This document shows positions 23,996-34,093 of a stretch of DNA of 64,000 nucleotides, piece after piece. The DNA comes from Bradysia coprophila (lineage: Eukaryota; Arthropoda; Insecta; Diptera; Sciaridae), in the NCBI RefSeq assembly GCF_014529535.1, contig NW_023503555.1, forward strand, positions 8,464,015-8,528,014. Direction: 5' to 3'. The notes under the pieces are model-generated. The model ran no database searches. It was not told the origin of the DNA and saw nothing but the letters and a program-made list of their open reading frames with translations. Made by a program: the position numbers and the translations under genes. The stretch's first letter is position 1, and every line of letters begins with the position of its first letter.

Positions 23996-25648
23996 CTAAG
24001 TTAAAAATAAAGTTTATTAGAAGGAGGCTGCGACTAGAGATGAGCGGGTTGAGATTTTTTCAAAATCCGACCGAACCTGACGCGACCCGTTATCCGTTTT
24101 TGAAACCCGACATGTCAAAACCCGATAGTTTTTTTTTAACTGACCCGAACTCAACTCGCTAGCTGAGTTACAGATCATGAAAAAAATTCAGAGAAGGATC
24201 AGATACGATTTTTTCAAGCGTGTTCGTGGGGTCACTGCAGTTCAAAATCGATTCACAGACAAACAGACACTAAATTGTTAGTATGGGAACTGGTCATATG
24301 TCTGCATTTGTTGTTTTTTTTACGAATTAAAATTACCAATCACGAACCATTCGTTTTGCTGCTTCTGTGTTATAAGCCAAAAAAACAGCATCGCGTTTGT
24401 GTCTTTGATTACATAAAGAGCTTTAGAATTTATAAGCTTATTTTGTATTCCACTGAAATTTTCCACTTTTTTATTGGAATAAAAAAAAAAAACGCAGAGC
24501 TCCAAAGCTCACAAACAATGCGATACGGCGTTTTACCTTAAAACGGCAGTTAAATGACTTTGTCTATTTTTTTTTATCCAACCAACGTCTTTAAGAATAG
24601 ATTAAATCAGTTATAAAGGCAGCAACTTACGTAGAAGGAATGATTCGTATCCCCCACAGAAAACCTCATCGGATAGCAGCTGAATATCTGTCAACTGTAT
24701 TTCATATAAATCTTGTCTACTGCCCCAGCTATCAATCACTCCAAAGCGTTGGATTTTGGGATCGCCTGCCTCGAGATGCGTGGTCCCATTATATTTATTC
24801 GAATTATTCAATGAGGATACTCTTTAGGCCACGAAGGATCAACCAATTAGGTCATTTGATTAACTTATTAAACTTAAGAAACTTACGTAAAATTAAAGGT
24901 TTGATTGTCGGAGCCTTTGTAAAACAAATATTTTTCAGGTCCCATCTAAAAGCAGATCATGTCCGGAGCGATAGCGGAGGACTTGACGCAGTCTACTTTC
25001 AAAAAAAGAACGAAGAAAATTTTTTGAGACGCGGCAACTATATATAGGCGAGAATTTAAGTTTCTTTCCTTTGGCCTGTATCACCACAAATCCTATTCTA
25101 TCTTATTCGCGCTTCAAATACGAGCAAAACGAGCTATCACTCGACTATGTAACTTTAAAATTGCCGGAGATACATCGTTTTGAAGTTGGTCATTTTGATA
25201 GAAAATGCACCAAATTAACGTTTTCCAAACAATCAAAATCTTTCAACTTACTCTGTATGTTTCTGTCTATCTGTCTATCTATCGACGGTCGATCTCGGAA
25301 ACTAGTCAGCCAATCTCCATGAAATTTTGCAGGAACCTCAGGGTGGGCATAAAAATGAAAATGTGATACGCCACTACCCCAGGAAAAACCAGAATTTTGT
25401 TTTATTGGCCTTGAAGTGGTTTCTGAGTGTGGTTTTCGAGGGTCGGGAACGCGTTTTCAGCTACAGCTTTATTAAAACCTGCAGGGTCGTGTGACCCATC
25501 AAATGAAAGGTATTCGCCACACGAATCGAACAAAAAAATAATTAGAAAAATTGGTGCAGATTTGGTTGAGCTAGAGTGGTCAGAGTGACCAAATTTTGAG
25601 CTACTCGAGCGTAGGATGAAAGGACTAATATTTTTTGGCTTATGAGAG

Positions 25649-25933
25649 ATAGAGATTTACTTTCTTCGGCAAAGTCTCAGAGTTTTACGAGTAGAACACA
25701 TTGGCATATGTGAAAAATGTCGAAAGTTGGAAATGGGTGGGTCAATTATGTTTTTAGAGGTATTTCTTGAATGGTGGCAGATAGAGAGTTACTTTCTTCG
25801 GCAAAGTCGCAGAGTTTTACGAGTAGAAAAGAAGGGCATTTGCGAAAAATGTCGAAAGTTGGAAATGGGTGGGTCAATTGGGGTTTTGGAGATATTTCTT
25901 GAATGGTGGCAGATAGAGAATTACTTTCTTCGT
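25649..25933. repeat. Tandem repeat, 132-bp period, about 2.2 copies
   Basis: Units beginning ATAGAGANTTACTTTCTTCG start at 25649, 25781 and 25913. The third unit breaks off into the 18-bp array. Confidence 0.85.
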
Positions 25934-26335
25934 CAAATTTTCGAATTTCGTCAAATTTTCGATTTTCGTTAAATTTCGTCAAATTTTAGAATTTTCGTTG
26001 AATTTTCGAATTTCGTCAAATTTTCGATTTTCGTCAAATTTTCGAATTTCGTCAAATTTTCAAATTTCGTCAAATTTTCAAATTTCGTCAAATTTTCAAA
26101 TTTCGTCAAATTTTCGAATTTCGTCAAATTTTCGAATTTCGTCAAATTTTCGATGTTCGTCAAATTTTCGAATTTCGTCAAATTTTCGAATTTCGTCAAA
26201 TTTTCGAATTTCGTCAAATTTTCGAATTTCGTCAAATTTTCGAATTTCGTCAAATTTTCGAATTTCGTTAAATTTCGTCAAATTTTCGAATTTCGTCAAA
26301 TTTCGTCAAATTTTCGATTTTCGTAAAATTTTTGA
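25934..26335. repeat. Minisatellite, 18-bp unit, about 22 copies
   Basis: The unit is TTCGAATTTCGTCAAATT with minor variants (CAAATTT, GATTTTC). It starts exactly where the third copy of the preceding 132-bp repeat stops after TTACTTTCTTCGTCAAAT, which suggests the array grew by slippage from that repeat's end. Being 18 bp it stays open in several frames; the ORFs are not genes. Confidence 0.9.
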
Positions 26336-26393
26336 ATTAAAACTGTAAACTGTTATAAAAAGCACTGTTGATTACACTTCTAAAACGACTGAT

Positions 26394-26705
26394 ATCCCAA
26401 CAAAAATCTCTTCGAGAAAAGTGTGACGCAGTCTTTGAAATACAATTTCTAAAATGAATGATATCGCTAGAGTTGACGCTTTCAGCTTCGTTACGCAAAA
26501 ATTAAATTTTACACCCAATTAGTTCAAACAAGCTGGCTTAGTTTTTCTCATCATCTGCCAAATAATTTTTACCAAAAAAAATTTGACTGGAAACAACCAA
26601 AATTTTACCAAAAAAATCTGCGTCGCATGCGGCAGATAAATTTTCTTGCTGGTCTGTTCCTGAACATTTGCCACTTTGCGACGCAGATTTTTTTGGTAAA
26701 ATGTA
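26394..26705 (+). mobile_element. Long-inverted-repeat element, left half
   Basis: It begins ATCCCAACAAAAATCTCTTC, runs through TGACGCAGTCT and ends in a hairpin centre (TCTGCGTCGCA...TGCGACGCAGA) before breaking off at about 26705. The reverse complement of 30046-30325 repeats it. Confidence 0.75.
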
Positions 26706-27355
26706 ACCTTAAACAAACAAACACAAAATGTTACAACACAACAACCCAAATACCATCGAAGCTTACAATGAAGGTCCATTATGATGCACTAAAAAGTTGG
26801 CAAAAATAGCAGATGTTTGGTTAGTCCACAATGGCCAAAAGCTACACAAATATCAGAATCAAAATATTGATCGCGCCAGAATAATTGTGACAAATCGAAC
26901 GGTATATCAACAAAATTTGACAGTTCACAAATCACAGCTGTTCCGAATACTCAGTGCTTCCGAAAATTAGTCGTCGGTGATGTTAGTGCTGCCAGTTTCG
27001 AATAGTCATTTTTGTGTGATGTAATTATGCGCAAATAATGTAAGACGTGAGAATCAAATTATACACCTTTCCTTAGCCAATACTGTGTAAGTGAAATATT
27101 TCTTTTATTCCCAAGAATTAACAACACTCTAGTTGATTCGAAAAAAATAACCTGAAAAATGTTCGAAACTCGCAACACTGCATAGCCGAATCAGCTGAGT
27201 TCTTTCGAAGTTTGACACTAAGTCAATGTGCCGTTCTGAAATAATTTAGCCGCCGCTGATCCCTTACCAGTCGGCGCACCGCCGCCGACTATTTTAAAAC
27301 CGGCACACACCTCTAATTTTCGTCAACTTCCGACTTAACTTCTAAAACGACTGAT

Positions 27356-27910
27356 ATCCCGGCAAAAACTCTTTCAGAGCAAAGTTGGACGCAGTCTACA
27401 GTCTATATGTGTGATAACTTCTAAAACAAGCGATATCGCTAGAGGTGACGCTGTCAGCGTCGTTACGCAAAATTGAATTTCACAGCCAATTAATTGAAAT
27501 TAGCTGATCTAGTTTTCCAAACCATTCGCCAATTTTTTTTTTTCAGAAAAAATTTTAACCAACAGAATTTTGACTGAAAAATTTTCAACAAAAAATTCTG
27601 CGTCGCAAAGTGGCAGATGCTCACGGACAAACCTACGAGAACATTTAATCTGCCACATGCGACGCAGAATTTTTTGTTGAAAATTTTTCAGTCAAAATTC
27701 TGTTGGTTAAAATTTTATCTGAAAAAAAAAAAATTGGCGAATGGTTTGGAAAACTAGATCAGCTAATTTCAATCAATTGGCTGTGAAATTCAATTTTGCG
27801 TAACGACGCTGACAGCGTCACCTCTAGCGATATCACTTGTTTTAGAAGTTATCACACATATAGACTGTAGACTGCGTCCAACTTTGCTCTGAAAGAGTTT
27901 TTGCCGGGAT
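27356..27910. mobile_element. Long-inverted-repeat (foldback) MITE, 555 bp
   Basis: Two arms of about 275 bp are near-perfect inverted repeats. ATCCCGGCAAAAACTCTTTC at the left is matched by GAAAGAGTTTTTGCCGGGAT at the right, with a short loop near 27630. The termini and centre are related to those of 26394-26705, so both belong to one family. No ORF. Confidence 0.9.
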
Positions 27911-28925
27911 CGATTGTTGATTAAACAAACATTTCCTTACAGTGTCAGTGTTTGTTACTTAGTGGTATAACGCTTGAGGGTACTGCATCCATCAACCGAT
28001 ATATTATACTTATAGACATCATCTTGAAATTTGATTGAATCACCATCTCGTTCAACTAAGGTAATAACGAAGTTTATTAGAAGGCTCACTCCTCAGACCT
28101 CAGACTCTTCTTCCAAAAACTTTACCTTTCCGAACAGTTTTCGTAAATTTTTCATCTTTGTGTTCACAGCTGCAGATGCGGGTCCAGTACGTTTCACTTT
28201 CAGCTCCAAAAATTAAGTAAATGTATTGGCTCGCTGCGTATGTTTGGCCACGAAATGTGTCGCCGTTATCCAAATCGTATCTGAAGATTATTTTTTTTAA
28301 TGAACTGAACCCAAAAAACAAGTGTGCTCTTGTCCCGAGCCTCTTCTCCCATAATTAATATTCCTCAATTGTTCGAATCATTCGGTCCCCATAGACTAGA
28401 CAGAGTAAATTTTGGTGAAGAAGAAAAAGAGTTTAATCTTCCGGTTGCAAGAGCCACCCTAGTCGCTCTTAGGTACAATAAAAATGAAAAATCACTTCTA
28501 TGATGGTCGAACAAGCAGAATAATTGAATACAGGAGAGCACACTTAATTGGGCTTTTTGGTTTAACATAAGACATTCGTCACTCACTCAAATTCGTATTC
28601 CTCACTCTCGTTCGACAATTTTTTTAAATGCACTTCTCTCACAGTGTCACTGAGATGAGCACCTATGGCTACCCCAAAAATAATTGGAAAAATTACGGAA
28701 ACATCCAGTTGGACCATTATGACAAACGTCTCAAAACTAACTGTGGAGAATGGTTACAATTTAATGTTCGCAGTTCATGCTCAAAAATAAGAACGAACCT
28801 GTTTCTAATTTTTTCCTCTAATTTAATTACCTTTTAGAAAACATAGCCGGTAACGAACTAAGCTATGCAAATTAAATATTGTCTAAATTAAGAAGCACAT
28901 GGTCAGCTGGTGAAGGCCTAGCAAG

Positions 28926-29700
28926 GTTGATAAAGTTTTTGCGTAAGATTTTTTTAATTTTTAGACCCGAACGAAGTACTGGGGCTTATAGGTTTGCGCA
29001 TACGTTTGTAACACACGTCGAATTGGACTCACTGAGTAAGTGGAAACCTATTATGGTTGTACATAGATGCCAAATCAGCGAAAAAAAATGTCCGTCTATC
29101 CGTCTGTCTGCACGATAACTTGAGTAAAGCTCATCCGATTTCTAAAATTCTTTTTTTTCCCTGTTTGGTAATGTCAAAAGACGGGCAAAGTTCGAAAATG
29201 AGTGATTTTAGATCGACCCCTCCCGAGCTGGGGCCCAATACGTGCTTTACGGTTTTTCGAAGATATCACGGACATTTAAACGCTTCACTTGTAAGTGACA
29301 CGTCAAATAAAAGGTATTTACAATACCGATCGACAAAAATTTTATGGAAATCGGATGACTGACTCGTGAGTTAGAGCCCTTGGTGTGAACCACGTACCCT
29401 GCGGCAAGAAGTTTTTGCTTGTAGGTCGGCCAAATTTGACTCCAGATACACGTAATTAATGTAAGAATTGCTCTGCAAATAACTTATACCACTTATTTAT
29501 GAAGAATGCATAACAATTCCACTCATTCTAAAGGAACGGGAACTTGAAGATAGATAGTAAATTGAAAATTGCGTCGAAGAGTGACCTTGCTGCAAACAAA
29601 ATGTCGTAACAGATACTTGTTGTGAGGCTGGTATGGCGAGTGTGGTATCGTTGTAAAGCTTAGACTGCAGGCTGATCAGGCGCTATTGTTTTGTTGCAGA
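28926..29700. repeat. Dispersed repeat related to 9936-11345
   Basis: GACCCGAACGAAGTACTGGG (28967-28986), followed by GTCGAATTGGA, a TCCG/TCTG run and TAACTTGAGTAAAGCTCATC, parallels 9936-10140. No coding region seen. Confidence 0.65.
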
Positions 29701-30045
29701 CAGGGTCAACCTGTGTATTACGGAGGAGTCCTAGTTTGGCCGAGGACGGTGAAAATAAAAATTTTCAAATATTGTACAATTCAGACAAATTTTGTAAAAT
29801 CCATTCTCGTAGTTTAATAGAGCATGGAATCCTCTACCAATACCGCCATTCAAAGAGTTTCAAACTTTCTTCGTCTTGGACATATCACCATTCAAAGATG
29901 TCGAATTTTCGACTTTAGCTGGCTGTAGCTACGTGGTCAAGTTGTCGAGGGGAGCCATTTCAATACGAATTAGCTTAGAATTAGTCCCTCTATCCGTTGC
30001 GATAACAATCTGTATTCAAATTGTCTCGTCGGTCCCGCACGGCCA

Positions 30046-30325
30046 GCGTCGCAAAGTGGCAAATGTTCAGAAAATTTATCTGCCACATGCGACGCAGATT
30101 TTTTTGGTAAAATTTTGGTTGTTTCCAGTAAAAATTTTTTTTTGGTAAAAATTATTTGGCAGATGATGAGAAAAACTAAGCCAGCTTGTTTGAACTAAAA
30201 TTGGGTGTAAAATTTAATTTTTGCGTAACGAAGCTGAAAGCGTCAACTCTAGCGATATCATTCATTTTAGAAATTGTACTTCAAAGACTGCGTCACACTT
30301 TTCTCGAAGAGATTTGTGTTGGGAT
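30046..30325 (-). mobile_element. Long-inverted-repeat element, right half
   Basis: Reverse complement of 26394-26702, ending GAGATTTGTGTTGGGAT. With its partner it bounds a 3.9-kb segment that contains the 5' exons of member D and the 555-bp foldback MITE. Confidence 0.75.
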
Positions 30326-30494
30326 TTCTATTAAACAAAATAACTCGTAATCTATGATTCCAACAGGGAATTGAGCTTTTACGTTTTCATATCGTTGCCA
30401 GATAGATGCTAATAGACGTTGGGACCACTTTTCGACGGGTAGAGGTTCATATTATCATCTCTCTGATCGTTGCGACACTCATCAAAATATTCTG

Positions 30495-31567
30495 TTTTTT
30501 TTTTTTTTTTTTTTTAAGTTTCTTTATTTGTTTAAAAGAACAAACACAGGAAAATCTTAAAACAAAAATAGCGGATACAAATCCTACTGCTTTACATTGA
30601 CAAATTCATTACAAAGCATCGCGCGTGAAAGAAAAACAAACAACTGGCATCAAAGGACTCCCGAAACAAAAATTTAAATCAAAAAGACAGGCTTTAACGG
30701 CAATAAGCAAACTTGAAGAACTAGAACATTAGAAAATTTCAAGTTTAGCCAGAGAAACGCAGATCCCAAAACTAGCTCGAGAAATGACCAAATTCACTGG
30801 TTCAAACTATACACTTGACGAGGTATACCGCGTTGGCTTTTATTGAAAATCGTAATCGGATGGTTGTTGTCTCCGATAGATTCATCGGTTTCCCATTTGG
30901 ACCAGAAGGCAACCGGCAGGTATTTAGGGTCCACCCCATGATGAAACGTAGCTATGTTTTTGATAATCGGGTCGTCACTATCAGCACACCGTTTGATGAA
31001 ATGTAATGCTTGATCCGTGATAAATTTGTCCACTCTAGCCGTTCTCGCTTTGCGATACAAGGTGGAATTATTCGCATACAAAAAACTGCCTTGTTCGCGT
31101 TTGGTATTTGTGGTGGATCGAAGGATTTTTCTCTCTGACAACCGAATTCGTTCCATTTGTGCTGACGACGTGATCGAAGGATTGGCCCAAATTGGTGCAG
31201 CGTAGCATACGATAGGCCTAATTATCGACTTGTAAAACATTGTTTTGACGTTGCATGAAATCTTGTTGCTTCGCAGCAGGTGCCGTATTTTACTCGATAT
31301 AATGTTAGACTTGTTGATCACCTTATCAATGTGACACTTTGCTGAAGCATTCTTTGAGAACCATTGTCCCAAGTATCGCATAGAATCAACGTTTTCGATT
31401 TTCTTGTTGTTGATACTGATGTTCATCTTCTTAGCGTTGGATCTAAGTTGACGAGAGGTGTCCGTACAGCGACCGATGACATTTAGCATTTGGCTTTTCT
31501 TCTCACAGATAACCAACTTCCAGCATTTGAAATATTCGGATATACGACGAAGAAATGAATTGAAAGT
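30495..31567 (-). mobile_element. 5'-truncated non-LTR retrotransposon (LINE) with target-site duplication
   Basis: A minus-strand ORF at 30794-31516 encodes the C-terminal part of a LINE reverse-transcriptase ORF. YLGQWFSKNA followed by HIDKVINKSN and YKSIIRPIVCYAAPIW is the region after the polymerase core, as in Jockey/I-like elements. The 3' end is a poly(A) tail, seen as a T run at 30495-30514. The 13-bp sequence TCAAAATATTCTG lies on both sides (30482-30494 and 31568-31580), a classic target-site duplication. The catalytic core is missing, so the copy is dead on arrival. Confidence 0.9.
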
Positions 31568-31580
31568 TCAAAATATTCTG

Positions 31581-32622
31581 TGTTTCGGTTAATTTTATTG
31601 AGCACGTAAAGAGATGTACTAGCTAAGACAGCTAAGAGCTAAGACACGAAGGGTACCATGTGACAGCATTCGTTTCCAAAATGAACAAAACAAACTTTGA
31701 AGTTTAAAGATTCTCTTTATTGAATTTTACTGATAAAATTACAGGAACTAATTGAAAATAAAAATTCAAAATTCAAACGCAAAAGGAATAACAGTTAGCC
31801 TTTCAGAAGCGGCAAGCATAGTGCGACATAATAGTCAATTCTGTTGGTCAACGTATTGCAGAATGGTCCACACAAAATCTATTACCTCATCGGTTTTAAC
31901 AGCGATTTTCATAAATTGAAGAGAACCCCAGCCAGAGCTCATCGTTTAACTTTGATTTCGTTTTTCGACAGCAGATGACTAGGACTATTCGCTATTAAAC
32001 TTACCGATGCAGACCGAGACCCTTTGCGTATATCAGTCTTAACCGTCAGAACCACCGTAATGGAACGTAATGCCATATTATCACACTGTCCGGTACGAAA
32101 AACATTTCTTTTGAAGCTGAGAGTAAAGAGGGCAGGCATAGTGTTTATATTTCGCACCCGTTCCACATTGCAGTCAATTCAAATTGATGTTAAAATGAAG
32201 TCATTGGTCCCAAAGAAGTTGATGTCGTGCCAGGAAAGTTGCAAATTCAAATACTTGACTTGTGTGGCACGAGAGACTTTTCAGTAAATCTTCAAATCGA
32301 ATTCTGCATTTGATACCAATGGCTTCACTATGATCCCAATTTCGGTTTTCTATGATCCGTAACGACTGAGCGGCTCTCCTAAAAGTCGAAGGACAAACGT
32401 TTTTCGTGTCGGGCTAGTGTAATAAGGTGGCAAAGATCTCAAAAAATTTGCCTTAACAGAGACCGATACGCACACACATGCTCTCGGTCTAATGCTTGTT
32501 GCCTGCGAAATGAAAATGTTAAATTGGTTAATGGTTATGGGTTATCAATATGGCGCCGTCGTCCGGACGCTTAAATAAACATGAGAAATTCAATAAGTTT
32601 TTCTTTTCGTTCTTCCGTTTCT
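31581..32622. other. No confident gene
   Basis: A short minus-strand ORF (31939-32166) ends KNEIKVKR. It has moderately coding-like composition but no ATG and no clear splice partners. It could be a remnant or a terminal exon. Confidence 0.35.
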
Positions 32623-34093
32623 TTAGTTGTCTGCTGACATAACGGTGATATCATCATTGATCGATAGCACCTGGCCAATGAAATTTTGGTCACAAATGAC
32701 GTCGTACAATGATTTCAGCAGCGAGGTCAGATCTTCCATTGCCATCGCTAACTGAGGTGCTAGGAGTTCCAAATGGACCATTACCGCGTCGGGAATCTGA
32801 GGATTAAATAGACATTTTCAAAATAAGGGTCCATCCCAACAACGACAGACGGAAAGACTCACCTTCTCTACATCCTTGAAGATGGAAAACTTTTGCTTGA
32901 CCTTGACGCTAGAATCATTCGGTCCATCGTAGAATAATGTTAGCTGCGCATCACCGCCTCCATTTGACACTGGGAAGTATAACCCAGCACAAACGCGTCC
33001 CTTTGCATCTCGGGACAACAGAGACCTGTACGAAACAAAAATCGAATTAATCATCACACCGTCGAAGCCCCCAACGCCTCAATGTCGGAACAAGAAATTC
33101 TTACCTGAAATTGTACACCAGATTACGACGAACGGTGACATCCACAGCTGACCGGTACGGGCGCTCTACATACACCAATGACATTTCGTACGATTCGGTG
33201 TTTCCCCTGGTCGCACGTTCGGTCCATTCAACGAAATCATTGCTGACCGAACTGATCGTATAGCAGTACTCGCGTTTGCAATGCGGCTCGTTCGACTGGA
33301 TGAACCATCCGGTGTGCGGATAACACTGATCTTTCATTACAGTTACAGCCCGAGAGACATGATAACCAGCATCCAAGATCATGAGTCCGTCACGGCCGGC
33401 AACGTTTATCTTCAATGCGATCAGGACGTGTTCCTTTTCCAAACTGTAGACCGTGTTCTCCATGCCATTCTCTTCACAGTTCTCAATGTACGGACTGGCG
33501 GCCTCGACGGCTTCCTCGCATGAAACCAAATAACAATGTTCGGCTAGATTCGGTGCAACAGCACCCAGTCGAGTAACGATTTCCATGGCAAGACTGACGC
33601 AGGTGTGATGACGTCGGTTTATTGGCGGTACATAGGTCTGATAGAATTGCCTCAAGTTCGGTTCTGTGGATTGTTTAAACGCCTTGTGGAAATCAACGAA
33701 GTTGTTAGCTGTGTTGTAATGCGTTTCCTCCAATATACGATGAAGAGTCACCTCAATGATGCCGCACAGATCTTCATATTGCCAAATCTGCAAAAGAAAT
33801 TATTTTAATCAATTGCTCCACTGGCGACGCGAGCACCACACTATACCTTTTCAATGACTAATCGTTTCTTCGATTTATTCGTCCATTTTGGCAGCGGCAA
33901 CGGATGTCCGATTGGCCACGATCCGTCGATTTGCCGAAATGCATTCAAGTCATAGCTGTCGGCAGCGGCCCATTTTGATTTGGTGCCGGTCACATCACCG
34001 TCGTCTTCATCATCATCATCATAGCAACTATCGGCTTCGGTCAGCCAATTGTTTGAACGCTGAACCGATCCGGTTCTATGGCGAAGTGAAAGA
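32623..34093 (-). CDS. Conserved-looking protein of unknown function, possible Cys-His-Asp (NAT/transglutaminase-like) fold
   Basis: Four exons splice in frame: about 34093-33847 (5' limit uncertain), 33787-33105, 33025-32863 and 32796-32623 (stop 32623-32625), giving about 420 residues. The 5' exon has an acidic run (DDDDEDD) and ends KKRLVIEK. The large exon contains HHTCVSLAMEIVTRL, then EHVLIALKINVAGRDG and LMILDAGYHVSRAV. This order of Cys, His and Asp in beta-rich context resembles arylamine N-acetyltransferase and transglutaminase-like folds (inference from motif order only). The last exons read YFPVSNGGGDAQLTLFYDG and a leucine-rich helix. No signal peptide was found, but the first exon is unresolved. 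It has the most ordinary housekeeping look of the genes here. Confidence 0.75.

Larger units (their letters stand above)
24959..27907. mobile_element. 2.9-kb composite insertion in the member D intron, GATC-flanked
   Basis: Member C has an uninterrupted intron (AAAGCAGATCGATTGTTGAT). In member D, AAAGCAGATC (ending 24958) and GATCGATTGTTGAT (from 27908) are separated by this stretch, so GATC is repeated at both edges. Inside are a dispersed repeat (25040-25640), two tandem arrays and long-inverted-repeat elements. The insertion is probably nested and the result of more than one event. Confidence 0.75.
24580..28280 (-). pseudogene. Gene-family member D, disrupted by frameshift, intron insertion and lost 3' exon
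   Basis: Exons 28280-28126 (YDLDNGDTFRG, FGAESETYW), 28055-27959 (VERDGDSIKF), 24945-24887 (WDLKN) and 24811 to about 24641 (NNSNKYNGTTHLE) correspond one to one with member A. Three defects are visible. The WDLKN exon is 59 bases against 60 (GGCTCCGAC for GGCTGCCGAC), which shifts the frame. The intron between the second and third exons carries about 2.9 kb of inserted repeats. The terminal exon is mostly deleted (the LKTLVG remnant near 24590 runs directly into intron sequence). It is therefore a pseudogene unless the shift is a base error. Confidence 0.75.

Noticed and set aside
25998-26348. ORFs over the 18-bp minisatellite
   Set aside because: Six-residue repeats open on both strands; by-product of the 18-bp period.
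31939-32166. 75-codon minus ORF as a gene
   Set aside because: No ATG and no supported splice partner; kept only as a possible remnant.
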